From assembly GCA_039090855.1 (NCBI GenBank), contig CM077005.1:76876607-76940606 (forward strand): a stretch of DNA of 64,000 nucleotides, read 5' to 3'. The notes under the pieces were generated by a model. The model worked only from the letters and a program-made list of their open reading frames with translations, did no database searches and was not told where the DNA came from. Shown here in pieces: positions 1 through 10,900 of this stretch; position 1 is the first letter of the stretch; the number at the start of each line of letters is the position of its first letter. Position numbers and translations under genes: made by a program. The stretch is from Macrothele yani. Taxonomy: Eukaryota > Arthropoda > Arachnida > Araneae > Macrothelidae.

Positions 1-1
1 C

Positions 2-358
2 TATGCCCTAATAAATCTGTGGCAATTATATGGAACCGAGCCTTGTTGGTACCAGCAGGACAATGCACCGAGCTATAAAGCAAGGACTGTTACTGCGTGG
101 TTTGACGATAATTCCGTGTCGTGTGTTGACTGGCCAGCCCAGAGCCCCGGTCTTAATCACATAGAGCACCTGAAGGATGAATTAGAGCGTCGCATTAGAA
201 GTTTGGAACCAAGGCCTACTACTAAGCAACAGTTAGCGGCAGAATTATGTACTGAATGGAAGCGCATGCCTATCGCTGTGTTCCATAACCTTGCCGAAAG
301 CATGTCTCAAAAGGTCAGTGCATGCATTACGGCCAACGGTGGGCCAAGACCGAACTAA
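2..358 (+). CDS. Tc1-like transposase, C-terminal part (cut by window edge)
   Basis: This is the C-terminal part of a DD34E Tc1/mariner transposase, the enzyme that cuts and rejoins transposon ends at TA sites. The frame is open from base 2 to the stop at 358, about 118 codons, with the N-terminus outside the window. Visible motifs are WYQQDNAPSYKAR, which holds the second catalytic Asp, and SPGLNHIEHLKDEL, which holds the catalytic Glu. The spacing between the two is 34 residues, as expected for Tc1. The rest is the normal C-terminal helix region ending in NGGPRPN. No break is seen here, but the first catalytic Asp and the HTH domains cannot be judged. The ATG at 116 is internal and not the true start. 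Confidence 0.85.
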   Translation, partial: YALINLWQLYGTEPCWYQQDNAPSYKARTVTAWFDDNSVSCVDWPAQSPGLNHIEHLKDELERRIRSLEPRPTTKQQLAAELCTEWKRMPIAVFHNLAESMSQKVSACITANGGPRPN

Positions 359-438
359 TGTATGTCAATAAATGCTGTCTTGTGTTTCTCTTCTAGATGT
401 GCGGTGACTTTTGTCAAAATGGTATATATATACAATAT

Positions 439-1660
439 ATACACTGAAATGCCAGAAAAACTAGTACACCAGTCTAACTAATACTTGGTAGGTCCTTCAC
501 GGGAGCGCAGGACTGCAGAAATACGACGGAACATGGACTGCACTAGCTTCTGGAAATATGCTGTAGGCAATGCACGCCATACTTCCTCCAGAGCGTTCCA
601 CAATTCGGGTGTATTCCGAGGTCTCGGATTCCTGTGTTCGATAGTACGTTGCATGACATCCCAAATGTGTTCTATCACGTTCAGATCTGGTGACTTGGGT
701 GGAATTGGCAAAACCCCAAACTCAGATGAATACTCCTCTCACCATAATGTGGCGTTCCGACACCTGTGTGGAGGTGCATTGTACTGTTGGAGCAGGCCCA
801 ACCCATCATCATGAATGCAGGATATGAACGGGTGCACCTTGTCAGAAATGATGCGAACATAGCGTTGGCCGGTCACAGACGTTTGTAGACGTACAAGGAG
901 TCCCAGTGAAGTCCAGATAAACACACCCCATACTATTACGGACCCTCCACCAGCCGGTACAGTTCCCTGTTGACAAGCGGGATCCACGGCTTCATGGGGT
1001 TTGCGCCACACACGAATCCTTCCATCTGCCCGATACAGTAGGAAACGCGACTCGTTAGACCAGGCTACTTGTTTCCAGTCATCAACAGTCCAGTGGCGGT
1101 GTTTCCGTTTCCAAGTGAGGCGCATAGCTCTGTGTCGTGCATCCATTAAGGGGACTGGAGTTGGGCGTCGGCTCCAAAAGTCCATATCGGGCAGGGTACG
1201 TCGCACAGTTCGGATGCTGATGCTTGTTGAGGCTCCAGCTTCCGATGATACCTGCGAGAGTGTTGGACGCCTATCGTGTGAAACGATTCTCGACAGCCGA
1301 CGATGGGCACGTTCACCCAATGTCTTTTTACGGCCACACTTGTATCGTAAGTTGGAGGTTTTGCCGGAATTCTTGTAGTCACGGTACACCCTTGCAATGG
1401 TCGTTCGTGAAAATCCGAACTTCGTTTCTACCTCCGAAATACTATTTCCCATCTCACGAGCGCCAACTATGACACCGCGTTGAAAATCGCTTAAATCGTT
1501 GTTACTTGTCATTCTGATGCCGAAAACAGCTCTGACAGCTGACAAGGATGTCTATCGCTTTATATACGCACTGGCGGAAGCAGCCGTGTACGCGCATAGG
1601 TGACGTTGCTATGTATTTTGCATAAGCTCGCCTGTACCAGTTTTTTCTGGCATCAGTATA
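439..1660 (-). mobile_element. Tc1-like element B, full length, inserted in a TA repeat
   Basis: A 1.2 kb element whose ends are inverted repeats: CACTGAAATGCCAGAAAAAC at the left matches the reverse complement of the right end (ACTGATGCCAGAAAAAACTG) with small changes. Both ends lie in TATATA runs, so the TA target duplication is present but its exact position is ambiguous. The element carries one broken transposase on the minus strand. Confidence 0.85.
478..1545 (-). pseudogene. Tc1-like transposase of element B, inactivated
   Basis: The first 268 codons (1545 down to 739) read LSDFQRGVIVGAREMG with paired HTH regions, then the DDE domain. The reading then shifts frame between about 740 and 710 and continues as SPDLNVIEHIWDVM to the stop at 478. 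Two catalytic acidic residues are lost: WSNESRF has Asn where Tc1 has Asp, and LQQYNAPPH has Tyr where Tc1 has Asp. The Glu of VIEH remains. A frameshift plus two catalytic losses means this copy cannot transpose by itself. The ATG of MTSNNDLSDF, 11 codons inside, is the more likely native start because other Tc1 proteins begin just before this motif. Confidence 0.85.
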
Positions 1661-1665
1661 TATGG

Positions 1666-1692
1666 TATATATATATATATATATATATATAA
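1666..1692. repeat. (TA)n microsatellite
   Basis: About 27 bases of alternating A and T directly beside the right end of element B. Tc1 elements insert at TA, so the repeat is a natural insertion target. Confidence 0.9.
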
Positions 1693-2789
1693 CAAGATTA
1701 ACGACGTAACAATCTGTGATTTTTTGAACATATATGAAATTAGTAATATAGTATATAAAAGATGGAAATATAGATGGGGGACTTCTTCGAAGTTCGGAAT
1801 TTCGGTAACCCATCTAATTGATCAAATGCAGCTGGTAGTTGTAGCTCGCAGTCACGGAAATGTTCAAATGGCCCCCAGAGAATCTTCAACACTGTGAGCG
1901 ACATCCGTTTCTTGCAACATACATATAGATCATCTAACTGAAGAGAATTGTCAAAGAAGGCCATAGTTTGTTTTTAGTTGGACGGACTATACATACAACC
2001 ACGACTTCATTTCTGAATGTGATCAACAAACATCCCTTGAGTATTTTGAGGAAACAATGTAAATTTAAAGCTGCCATTGTTTACGAACTGGCGAAAAATG
2101 TTATAAGCAAATTCTATAAATGGACAATTAAGAAAATATAGTGGTGAAAGCTGCATCAAAAATGGGTGCAAAACTTTCAAACAGATTTGTAAACAATGAT
2201 TTTTGTGCCCTTTCTAGAGCTGCACTCGGGGCAGCTGGCCCGCCTGCTCCACCCTAATTGCGCCTATGGAGGCAAGTTGCTCAATGCATTTCAGTCGAAT
2301 TTTGACCTTCTCCTTGAAGCTGTTGTTTATTGTAACGGTTAATTTTAAATAACTGTTATGAAAATCTTTACGAGCTTTTCATATTTTAAAATTATTTCCC
2401 TGTGGTGTGAAATATTATTGTTTTTCTTTTCTTCCAACAATTAAATTTTTGCACGCATAATCAGAGGCCACTATGATAATTGCTCTTGCAATTTGCTTCA
2501 GGCTTTCCTGTGACAGTACATATTGCTGTAGGCGTTTCCAAGTTTTCAGTACATGTACAAATCTGTTTTGTATTTCATTTTTAATTCTTGATTTGATATT
2601 GCTCTGGTCGCAAAATTATGTAAATACACTTCATGACATTGAAATTTCAGCATGAAAAAGAAATTATTCAAAGTGTGTGCAAATTGCACTTCCAATCATT
2701 TATTTTACATGAAAAAATGGCCGGTGATGAGTTGTGTCTATGGATGCAAATGATTAGAATATGGGGCCAATCAAACGGAAGTTTTGGCC
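1693..2789. other. AT-rich stretch, no gene recognised
   Basis: No coherent coding frame or known repeat was recognised. A short GC-rich piece near 2220-2270 (GCACTCGGGGCAGCTGGCCC) stands out from its AT-rich surroundings and may be the end of an old repeat, but nothing supports a family. Confidence 0.5.
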
Positions 2790-3880
2790 GGTGTAAGTAC
2801 AGACGTTGAACGTGGAGTTAAAGGCAACGCATGTGTAAGTCAGTGAGCTTTTGTTTCTCCGGGACTGACTTCAGAATCCAAAGAGATAATCAAGAATGCC
2901 AAGACAACATGTTCCATACTGATAGTAGCAACATAGCAACTTCGCCAGAGGGCCGATTATTGGTCTTCGAGAGGTGGGATAAATGCTTCTTCGTGCAGCG
3001 GAGATTGTGTGTCGTGTATATGCTAAGCACAGTTCACCCATATTGGCAAGAGTGGCTGCGCGAAATCAGATTTTTCGTCGAATTAGCAGTGGAGCACCAC
3101 GGGCGACTACATAGCGGGAGGGTCGTCTTATCCAACCTACGGCAGCTACAGTTACACTTACGACCATCTAACGAGAAGTGACTTCCACTGGCAGTCACCA
3201 CAATACTCTCTGTTGCACGCCGACTGGCGGAAGGAGAATTCCGTGCGTATCGGTCGCTGCGTTGATTATCACTGACTGCTATTCGTCGTCAACAGCGCCA
3301 AGAACGGCGCTACAAAGAGACCACACAGCTACAGAACGACATCTAGTGGTCTTCAACAATGAGTCCCGCTTTTGCTTTGGTTCCGATGATCTGCGCATAT
3401 ACGCGTCTCTACGGCGGGTGAAAGCAATGAATCTAGAGCCACTGTAAAACGCGATATATTGCATACCTACTGGGATTATGATATGAAGAGCAATCTTTTA
3501 CGATCGTCCTTCATAAGTTTTGTTCGTCAACGGTAACCTGACTGCTCGAAGCTATGTCACCGAAATTCTAGAAGACTCTGCTATCCCCTATCTTATTAGT
3601 GTGCTTGATGCCATTTTTCAACATGAGAATCCCCACATACATACCTCAAGGGTTTCCCCTTCTTGTCTTTGTAGTGTGGACGTACTGCCTTTTCCATCGT
3701 ACCACGTGTGACCACTAATTGGAAGCCATCTACTGACCCACCCGCGGCCAGCATCGTAAACGACTGTTCTTTGGAACCAGGTGCAAGAGGCTTTGTGGAA
3801 AATACTACAGACAGCTATTCAACAGCTGGACTACCCTATGCTTAGAAGCTTGGCTGAATGAATCGGTAACTGAGTTGGTT
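2790..3880 (+). pseudogene. Decayed Tc1-like transposase (element C)
   Basis: Fragments in different frames line up with a Tc1 transposase in order. An HTH piece lies at 2950-3060 (IGKSGCAK and WQEWLRE frames). The first catalytic motif is at 3348-3390 (VVFNNESRFCFGSDDLRIY), where Asn replaces Asp. GNLTARSYVTEIL and IFQHENPHIHT at 3535-3640 hold the second motif, where Glu replaces Asp. Weak C-terminal remains run to about 3880. Several frameshifts and both Asp losses show an old dead copy. It resembles the reverse-strand element at 33.9-35.1 kb (LTARCYVNEVL). No clear terminal repeats were seen. Confidence 0.75.
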
Positions 3881-4344
3881 TGCATCATACGGATCTGTCC
3901 CCAGTAACTATCATTTTATGTTGTTGAGTTTATTCTCAATGTTTAAAGCGTATAAATGTAGCTCAGGGAACACTACGTAAAGTTTGTTCTTCTTATTCAC
4001 TCGCTTTAAGTGAAACAGGAGTCACTCAAAAAAAGTTAAAGAAAGAGTTACTTACAGTTCGTCTTTTATTCAGCAGAAACTCTCTAAGCACTTCATTAAT
4101 GAAGAACTTTTATGTAAGTATTCCAACAATAGCAATAGTTCTAACAACTGCTTATTAACTTCAGTTAGTAAACACAACAGCAGGTTAATGAATTCTAACA
4201 CAAATTTTTAACATCACTCAAACACGGAAACTACAAGAACAGATCGCTTCAGAGTTAGACGACTTCCACGAATACTACACCATACTTTCTCACCTGGCTC
4301 CGTACATTATATCTCGTTCTTACACTATTAAAATGTTTGTGGTA
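3881..4344. other. No gene recognised
   Basis: AT-rich sequence between the decayed Tc1 and the fold-back MITE. No ORF of note and no repeat recognised. Confidence 0.5.
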
Positions 4345-4584
4345 GGTTGTACCAGAAAGTGGTGCTACACCAGCTGCCACACTTTCTGAGAAAATTTACA
4401 CCATTGTGCAGTGCATACAAAACCCAACAACATGGTGCAGTCTAACATCATAATGGGGTGCAACCTTATACCCTAACGTAGTGTAAAGTTGCACAATGCT
4501 GTTGTGTTTTGTTTGCATTACATAATGGTGTATATTATCTCAGAAAGTAGTGCAGCTGGTGTAGCACTACTCTTTGGTCCAACC
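4345..4584. mobile_element. Fold-back MITE, 240 bp
   Basis: The left ~95 bases (start GGTTGTACCAGAAAGTGGTG) match the reverse complement of the right ~95 bases (start GGTTGGACCAAAGAGTAGTG) with scattered mismatches, leaving a ~50 bp centre. Shared inner words include CTACACCAGCTG and TACACCATT. There is no coding capacity. No clean target duplication was found. This is a non-autonomous inverted-repeat element of unknown parent. Confidence 0.75.
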
Positions 4585-5156
4585 AATCACAAATTTTTTA
4601 ACAGTGTAGCTTGTCAAACATGTAAACGTCATTCACTCTTGACCTCAAGATAGCTGCCAACATAACATTCAGTGAGTGGGAAAATATAACATTAAGGTTG
4701 AAACGCTAAAAGGAAACGAACTCAAAATTTATTTAGAAAAATACAACTGAAAATGAAAGTTAAATTATAGTAGGGTAAACAGTGGCAATTTCAAGTTAAT
4801 TTCATATATTTCCACATTGACCACAAAAATATATCTCCTGTGTTTATCAAACCTCAGTACCTTATACGCAACACATTTGTACACAATATCAGTAACTTGT
4901 AAAACAGTAGGACTGTATATTTGTGTTCCACAACACATGTTTTCACGTAATGTTTAGCAGTGGTTATTCTGTGATAACTTTAGTAATTCTGTGATAATAT
5001 CTTGCTAAGTTCGTGACATAGTGAACAAGTTTTTCATTTGTACGCACAACATTGCGTGAATGTAAAGAAATTTAGAAATAGTACTATACATAATATATTG
5101 CGCGGTTTACTCTAGTTCAAACGTAGAAGAAATTTGTATTTTTATCAATAAAGTTC
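4585..5156. other. AT-rich, no gene recognised
   Basis: No ORF or repeat structure that I can support. Confidence 0.5.
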
Positions 5157-5387
5157 CCTGTTTTTTTTTGTTTTTTTTTATTGGAGGTTTAACGACCACC
5201 GTGAGCAACTCATTGGGCTATAAGCAGTCGTCCGTCCCTAATTTAGGGTCACTGGTTCCAGGGAAGGGAGAGAGCCAGTGCCGTAAGACAAACACAACAT
5301 CCATGCCTGACGGGATTCGAACCCGAACCCCTTACGGACGAATGATCAGAGGCCAACGCCTTAGACCACTGCGCCACCGGGACGGCC
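5157..5387 (-). mobile_element. tRNA-derived SINE
   Basis: Read on the minus strand, the element starts near 5387 with a tRNA-like head. An A box TGGTCTAAGGCG and a perfect B box GGTTCGAATCC give an internal RNA polymerase III promoter. A ~130 bp body follows and a T-rich plus-strand run (poly(A) tail) lies at 5157-5180. The same body recurs at 36831-37055 and, diverged, at 63665-63872. It moves by borrowing a LINE reverse transcriptase; which LINE is unknown. Confidence 0.9.
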
Positions 5388-7122
5388 TCTGCTTTTTCAT
5401 AAAGTGCCATTCTTGCATTTTAATTTCAGACATTATCAGCAGTTTTCACAGCCGTCGCACATGAACACGTCTTCATTTTCATCGTAAGAGTTTTGTCACT
5501 TCATGTGGTACATAGCATGCGAAAGCTTCGTTGAACCCACTGAACTCCACTTCTTTTTTTTTCTTGACATGCTCCCTACAGTTGTGTCCACAAAATTCGC
5601 CTTCCCAGTTATTGTCTCTTCTTTGCATTGGCCTGTTGATAAAAACTGTATATATATATATGAGCTATATTTTGTTACATTTCAACTACATCAACTATTA
5701 CGTATCACGTAGTTGCCACCTGTAGGTAATAAATTCGTGATACCTTGGTTACTTAGTGACAAGCTGAAACTAATTAAAAACTGGAACTGAAGTGTTTATT
5801 TAAACCCCAACTATCACGCTTACGATTCAGAAACCAGATATTGTAGTTTAAATTGGGGAAGAAAAGTTATTCTTTAAATCAACATTAATGCATGAAAAAA
5901 TTATGTCCTCAAAGCTAAGAATCATGCGCCGGCATCTAAGCTTCTACACACTATAGAATGCTCATAAATGACTTGCAAGAGCATTTTTAAATTAGACAGG
6001 AATCTAATCAATAACTGGGTTAAATTGTAATTTGCTTACCTCTGTTTTCCATCTTGAAATCAGCTCTTCTACGTTGTATATAAACACCAGCGCAAAATAC
6101 TATTCGATTCCCGCCACACGTTGAATAACTTTCTCTTTGATACGAACAAAACAACTTACTGATGATCTCCTTCCGATTTTAGAAACTGGACATCTGCTGC
6201 CATTCATGATAAAAATTTGAAACTAATTAGGACAGTACGTATTCTACTAATGGCCGCTTAAGCTCTATCACGAATTTACCTATGCCATGAAATTACCAAT
6301 GAAATTACCCTATACGTCATTGTGTCGATAAATGTGTTTATCAGCATCTGCAAATTTTAACATGTGTTTCTTACCTTCTTGGCTGTCCTTTCTTTAAAAA
6401 CATTATCATATTTGTATTCTTTTCCTTACAGAGTGCTACAATTCCAATATCATAGAGTGCATTTTCTTCATTTTCTCATATAACACCCGCGTATGTGCGG
6501 AAGACATATCGTAAATACACGCATGTCTCTTTTTTTTATTTCTGACCACTACGAGTACGTTTAGAATTTGAAATAGAAAGGTGAAATGTATCCTTAATTC
6601 AAAGTTACTGGCCACCGACAAAGAGAAGAAAAAACAACAACTCTTAGGTACGCATGAATAGAACACAGACTCTCAGAACAAAAACCTAGGGTCCAAAACA
6701 TATTAAGATTTATCGAATAGTTGTTAGTGAAATAATTATCTGAAAATGTGAGGAACATTTAGAATGAGGAATAAGTAGAAAACAAAGTAGAACCTTTGAT
6801 GCTCGTTTTGATTTCCTCTTCTTCTGTGTATTTAATAGTTATCATAATGTCTCTTTGGCGCAGGCAACAATGTAAAGGTTTTGTTAAACATTCCTCGGGA
6901 ATATAGAAATATTAACTCAGGAATATTTGTTTGTCTTTCACGTACTCATGTTAACAATGTTCGTTTACTCCTTATGTGCGTCGTAAGCGGTGCAAATATT
7001 CGCGATTTTCGCAGATAGTGGACTATTGATTGCGTAATCAGAGCATGAAATAATAGGTTTGAGAAATTGCGCTAGTGCTTGTTCTAGTGGCCTCGTAAGG
7101 CTAGGGCAGCTTGCGCTAAAGG
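5388..7122. other. AT-rich, no gene recognised
   Basis: About 1.7 kb with only short chance ORFs rich in Phe, Lys and Leu codons. A short TATATATATA run lies near 5652. No TE ends, tRNA-like heads or protein motifs were recognised. Confidence 0.5.
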
Positions 7123-7482
7123 TCAGACCTGATGGTTAGGCTCATGCGTCTTTATTTTACCAAATAGTCTAGAGACATATGGCCCAGGTGGAGGTTTCAT
7201 ATAAGATGAAATACATTCTGGTAGGAATCCAGATTTCTTAAGCTTGTTAATAGATGTCAGAGTGGCTGGTATAGGGCCATTCTCGGTGTATGAAAAGCCT
7301 ACCAGCTCAGCTAACATCATACCAAAGGAATCCAACCACCCTACTAAATATAAGATGGCAGCTTTGAGATCAATGGTTTCCCTGGTTTTTACGCACTCCT
7401 CAAACAAAAGAAAGCGTTTTAAAGAATTCCGCAGAATAAAATTCATTGTATCTAGCATGGATGTTGTCCAAATTCTGTGCAT
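7123..7482 (-). pseudogene. Penelope-like element, N-terminal RT fragment (inverted piece of PLE-1)
   Basis: A 119-codon open frame on the minus strand ends in YVSRLFGKIKTHEPNHQV followed by a stop. This matches the region before the first conserved block of Penelope-type reverse transcriptases, where families show a motif like 'RLYGLPKTHKP'. The preceding INKLKKSGFLPECISSYMKP fits the upstream linker. The rest of the RT (catalytic palm, YxDD-type motif) is missing. It points away from the GIY-YIG piece that starts at 7512, as in a 5'-inverted retroelement copy. Family assignment rests on motif likeness only. Confidence 0.65.
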
Positions 7483-7511
7483 AAGTTAATCAACAAATAC
7501 CATCGCAGTAA

Positions 7512-7935
7512 TATCACCACACTACAAAAGGGAAAAAACCGAAAGACTTATATGGGCTCTATGACGTATTTACCAAAAATTACTCATGAGGAATATATGT
7601 AAGAAACAAAATATTGAGTTTGGAGATAAAACATCATCTTTATACCATGACATTAGAAAGGACCAAAATTATAAGACAAAAAATGAGCTATGCGGCGTAT
7701 ACTGTGTGCCAATTAAAAGTGAAATTTTCCCCTTGGAAGACCAGTGGTATATCGGCTCTACCTTGAGAAACATTCTGGTCAGACTGACAGAACATCGTTA
7801 TGATGTGAGGAACCACTCTAATAACACATCGCTTTCAAGACTGGCAGGAAGAGGTACCCATAACGCATCCTGGACGGATACTTACCTTCTGTTGAGAACA
7901 AAAACTAAACGTTCAACTTTTTTGCCGAAGGTCTG
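7512..7935 (+). pseudogene. Penelope-like element, GIY-YIG endonuclease (PLE-1), interrupted
   Basis: This is the C-terminal endonuclease region of a Penelope-like retroelement. Readable parts are the pre-domain RNICKKQNIEFGDKTSSLYH, then GVYCVPIK and WYIGSTLRNILVRLTEHRYD, which hold the paired GIY-YIG signature and its following Arg and His. The reading runs to about LPKVC at 7930, where the tail of an inserted RTE LINE begins. After the LINE the reading resumes at about 10937 as LYYTNRCCNEELP, which lines up with FICKARNKCCNDYIP of the second endonuclease copy at 60.6-61.2 kb. A one-base slip in the T run near 7918 explains the local frame change. Confidence 0.75.
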
Positions 7936-10900
7936 TATCATCATCATCATTGTCAACCATTATCAATCCACTGCTGGACGAAGGTCTCCCCAAGTTTCCT
8001 CCACAACGGTCTGTCTTGTGCCAGTCTCCTCCATGTCACCCCTGCATACTTTCGAATTTCATCCACCCATCTCCCATGTGGTCTTCTTCTGGGTCTTTTC
8101 CTGTCCCTTGGAATCCAATCTAAAATTTCGGCTGTCCATCGATGATCTGTCCTTCTGGCAGTATGTCCAGCCCATTGCCATTTCAGGGATTTAACTCTGA
8201 TCATGATGTCTTCCACTCTTGTCATTTTTCGGATCCACGAGTTCCTCTTCTTATCTCTCCTGGTTACACCAAGCATGCACCTCTCCATGCTTCTTTGAGT
8301 TGTCTGCAGCCTTTGTATGTCTCTTTTAGTTAAGGTCCACGTCTCTGCACCATACGTAAGCACTGGAAGGATGCATTGATCAAACACTTTTCTTTTAAGA
8401 CATAATGGCATATTGCTCTTGAAAATTATGCTGTTTCTTCCAAAAGCTCTCCAGGCAAGTTTTGCACGCCGATTAATTTCTTCATCAATGTGACCCTCAC
8501 TTGATATCTGCTGTCCAAGATAAACGTACGTGTCTGTTATCTCCAGCTTTTCTCCATCAATCGATAAATCTTCATTTCTTGTAAAAGCATTGAACATCAC
8601 TTTTGTCTTCTGAAAGTTCATTTTTAATCCCACTTCTTTACTCTTGTCAGCAAGTTCCTGGATCATACTCTGCAGCTCTGATGGGGTAGTTGCAAAAATG
8701 ACTACGTCATCAGCAAAACGAAGGTGGGTTAGATAATCTCCATTAATCTTTATCCCCTTGTTTTCCCAGCTCAGTGACTGAAAAACACCCTCCAATGTGG
8801 CATTAAAGAGCTTCGGAGTTATGGTGTCACCTTGTCTCACTCCCTTCCTTATTTTTACGTGTGTTGTATTTTCAAACAGCCTAATCTTTGCACTTGCATT
8901 TTCATAGATGTTATTAATAATATTAATGTATGCATCTTCAATACCGCAGGTTTTCAGAGCCATTGTAACTGCTGATGGTTTCACCGAATCAAAGGCTTTT
9001 TCATAATCGATAAAAGCCATGCACAATGGAAGTTCATATTCCCTCGCTCTTTCAATTAGTTCTCTCAGCACGTGGATATGATCTATTGTGCTGTAGCCAC
9101 TCCTGAATCCAGCTTGTTCTCTCGGTTGAGCCATGTCCAGTGTTACCTTCAAGCGGTGTGAAAGAACTTTAGTGAAGATTTTATAAACTACTGATAGGAG
9201 GCTGATAGGTGTGTAGTTTCCGAGATCCTCAATGTCAACTTTCTTATGTAGCAGGATCATTGTAGCGGTGTTCCAATCCTCAGGAATCTTTCCTTCATTA
9301 AGGCATCGAGTGAAAATTTGGGCGAGTACTGTTTCGATTTCTCCACTTGCTTCTTGTATGATGTCTACAGTAATTCCATCTTCCCCTGGAGCTTTTCCTC
9401 GCTTCATGTTCTTGATTGCATGTGCAACTTCTGCTGGAAGGACTGGAGGAACTCTGGTACTGGTATCTTTCATGATGTCTGGAGTGCATATATCATCCCT
9501 TTCATATAATTTGGAGTAGAAATCTTTCACTCTTGTCAAAATTTCGCCTCTATTTCTTGTTACAGAACCATCTTCTTTTCTCAGTGCCATAATCTGTTTT
9601 CTTCCCTTACTGAGATGTCCCTTTGCTATCTTTAGGCTTTGGTTGTTTTCAATTGCTTTCCTCACTAGTTCACAGTTGAATTTCCTTACGTCTTCAGTGA
9701 TACTTTTTCTTACTGTCTTGCGTAGCTCTATATATTCCACTTTGGAAGTCACACCTTCTTTAGTTGTCCTCATCTCTCTTCTTTTTTGCATCAACAATTT
9801 GGTTTTTCCTGATAATTTGTTCACATGCAACTTGTTCTTAGACCCAGCTAATTTTGTTGCTGTTTCGATAAGAGCTTTGGTTACTTTTCTGTTAACTTCA
9901 GAGATGTCCACTTCTTCCGATCTTAGGCCTTCTAAAGCAGAGAACCTGTTCTTCAGTTCTAACTTGAAGGTATTATGGTGTTTTTTAAGGTTGGTTATGT
10001 CAATAGATTTTGTTTGTCCTATGAGCTTGCCACGTTCAAGTTTAGTGTTGAGGTGCATCTTACATCTCACCAATCTATGGTCACTACCTGTGTTGAACTT
10101 GTTTAGCACACTGCAGTCTTCTATGACGAATTTTTTGTTACACATAATAAAATCAATTTCACTTGTCGTCCCATTTGGATGTCTCCATGTCCATTTCCTG
10201 TGTGGCTTTTTCTTGAAAAAGGAGTTCAAGATGAAAAACCCTTCTGCCTCTGCAAACTCAACGAGAGTATTTCCACGCTGGTTTCTGTTGCCATGACCGA
10301 ATTTACCTACTGAAGTTTCATTCTGTTGCCGTTGCCCTATTTTTGCATTGAAATCTCCCATAATTATCTTCAAATGCTGCTTACCTTTATTATTTAGATG
10401 ACAAATTTCTTCATAAAATTCTTCAATTTCTTCTTCAGGATGACTTGTGGTGGGTGCATAAGTTTGAATAATCTGAGCCTGGTATCTTTTCGAGAGTTGG
10501 ATAACAAGTCGTGCAGCTCTGTCAGAGGAACTTTCAACTTCTACAACTTTGTCCTTCAGTTTCTTGTTTATTATAAATCCAACACCACTAGTTCTGCCAG
10601 TATCTGTCCCACGATAGTAGAAGAGATGTCCACTTTTCAGTTCGATGAGATCTTCTCCTTTTCTCCTTACCTCACTTAGCCCCACGATGTCCCACTTGAT
10701 CCTTTGTAGTTCCTCTTCCAATTCAAGAAGCCTTGAATCAGAAGATAGGGAGCGTCCATTGTAAGTAGCCAAGGTCAGCATCAGATGGCAGCCTAGTCCG
10801 GTCCTCTGGGGATTCTTAGCACCCTCTGCCTTCATGTCGCACTGGCCGCTGCCTTGGCCAGGTACATTCCAGCTGCCGGAGACTGAGGGCCAAGATTTTA

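Noticed and set aside
2220..2275. GC-rich island as promoter or gene start
   Set aside because: Too short, no ORF, no CpG cluster; more likely an old repeat fragment.
5168..5464. 98-codon ORF across 5.2-5.4 kb
   Set aside because: Lies in a SINE; the part DGIRTRTPYG is the reversed tRNA-like head.
9643..10296. 217-codon plus-strand ORF
   Set aside because: Antisense of the RTE endonuclease/RT ORF; hydrophobic look comes from the reversed codon use.
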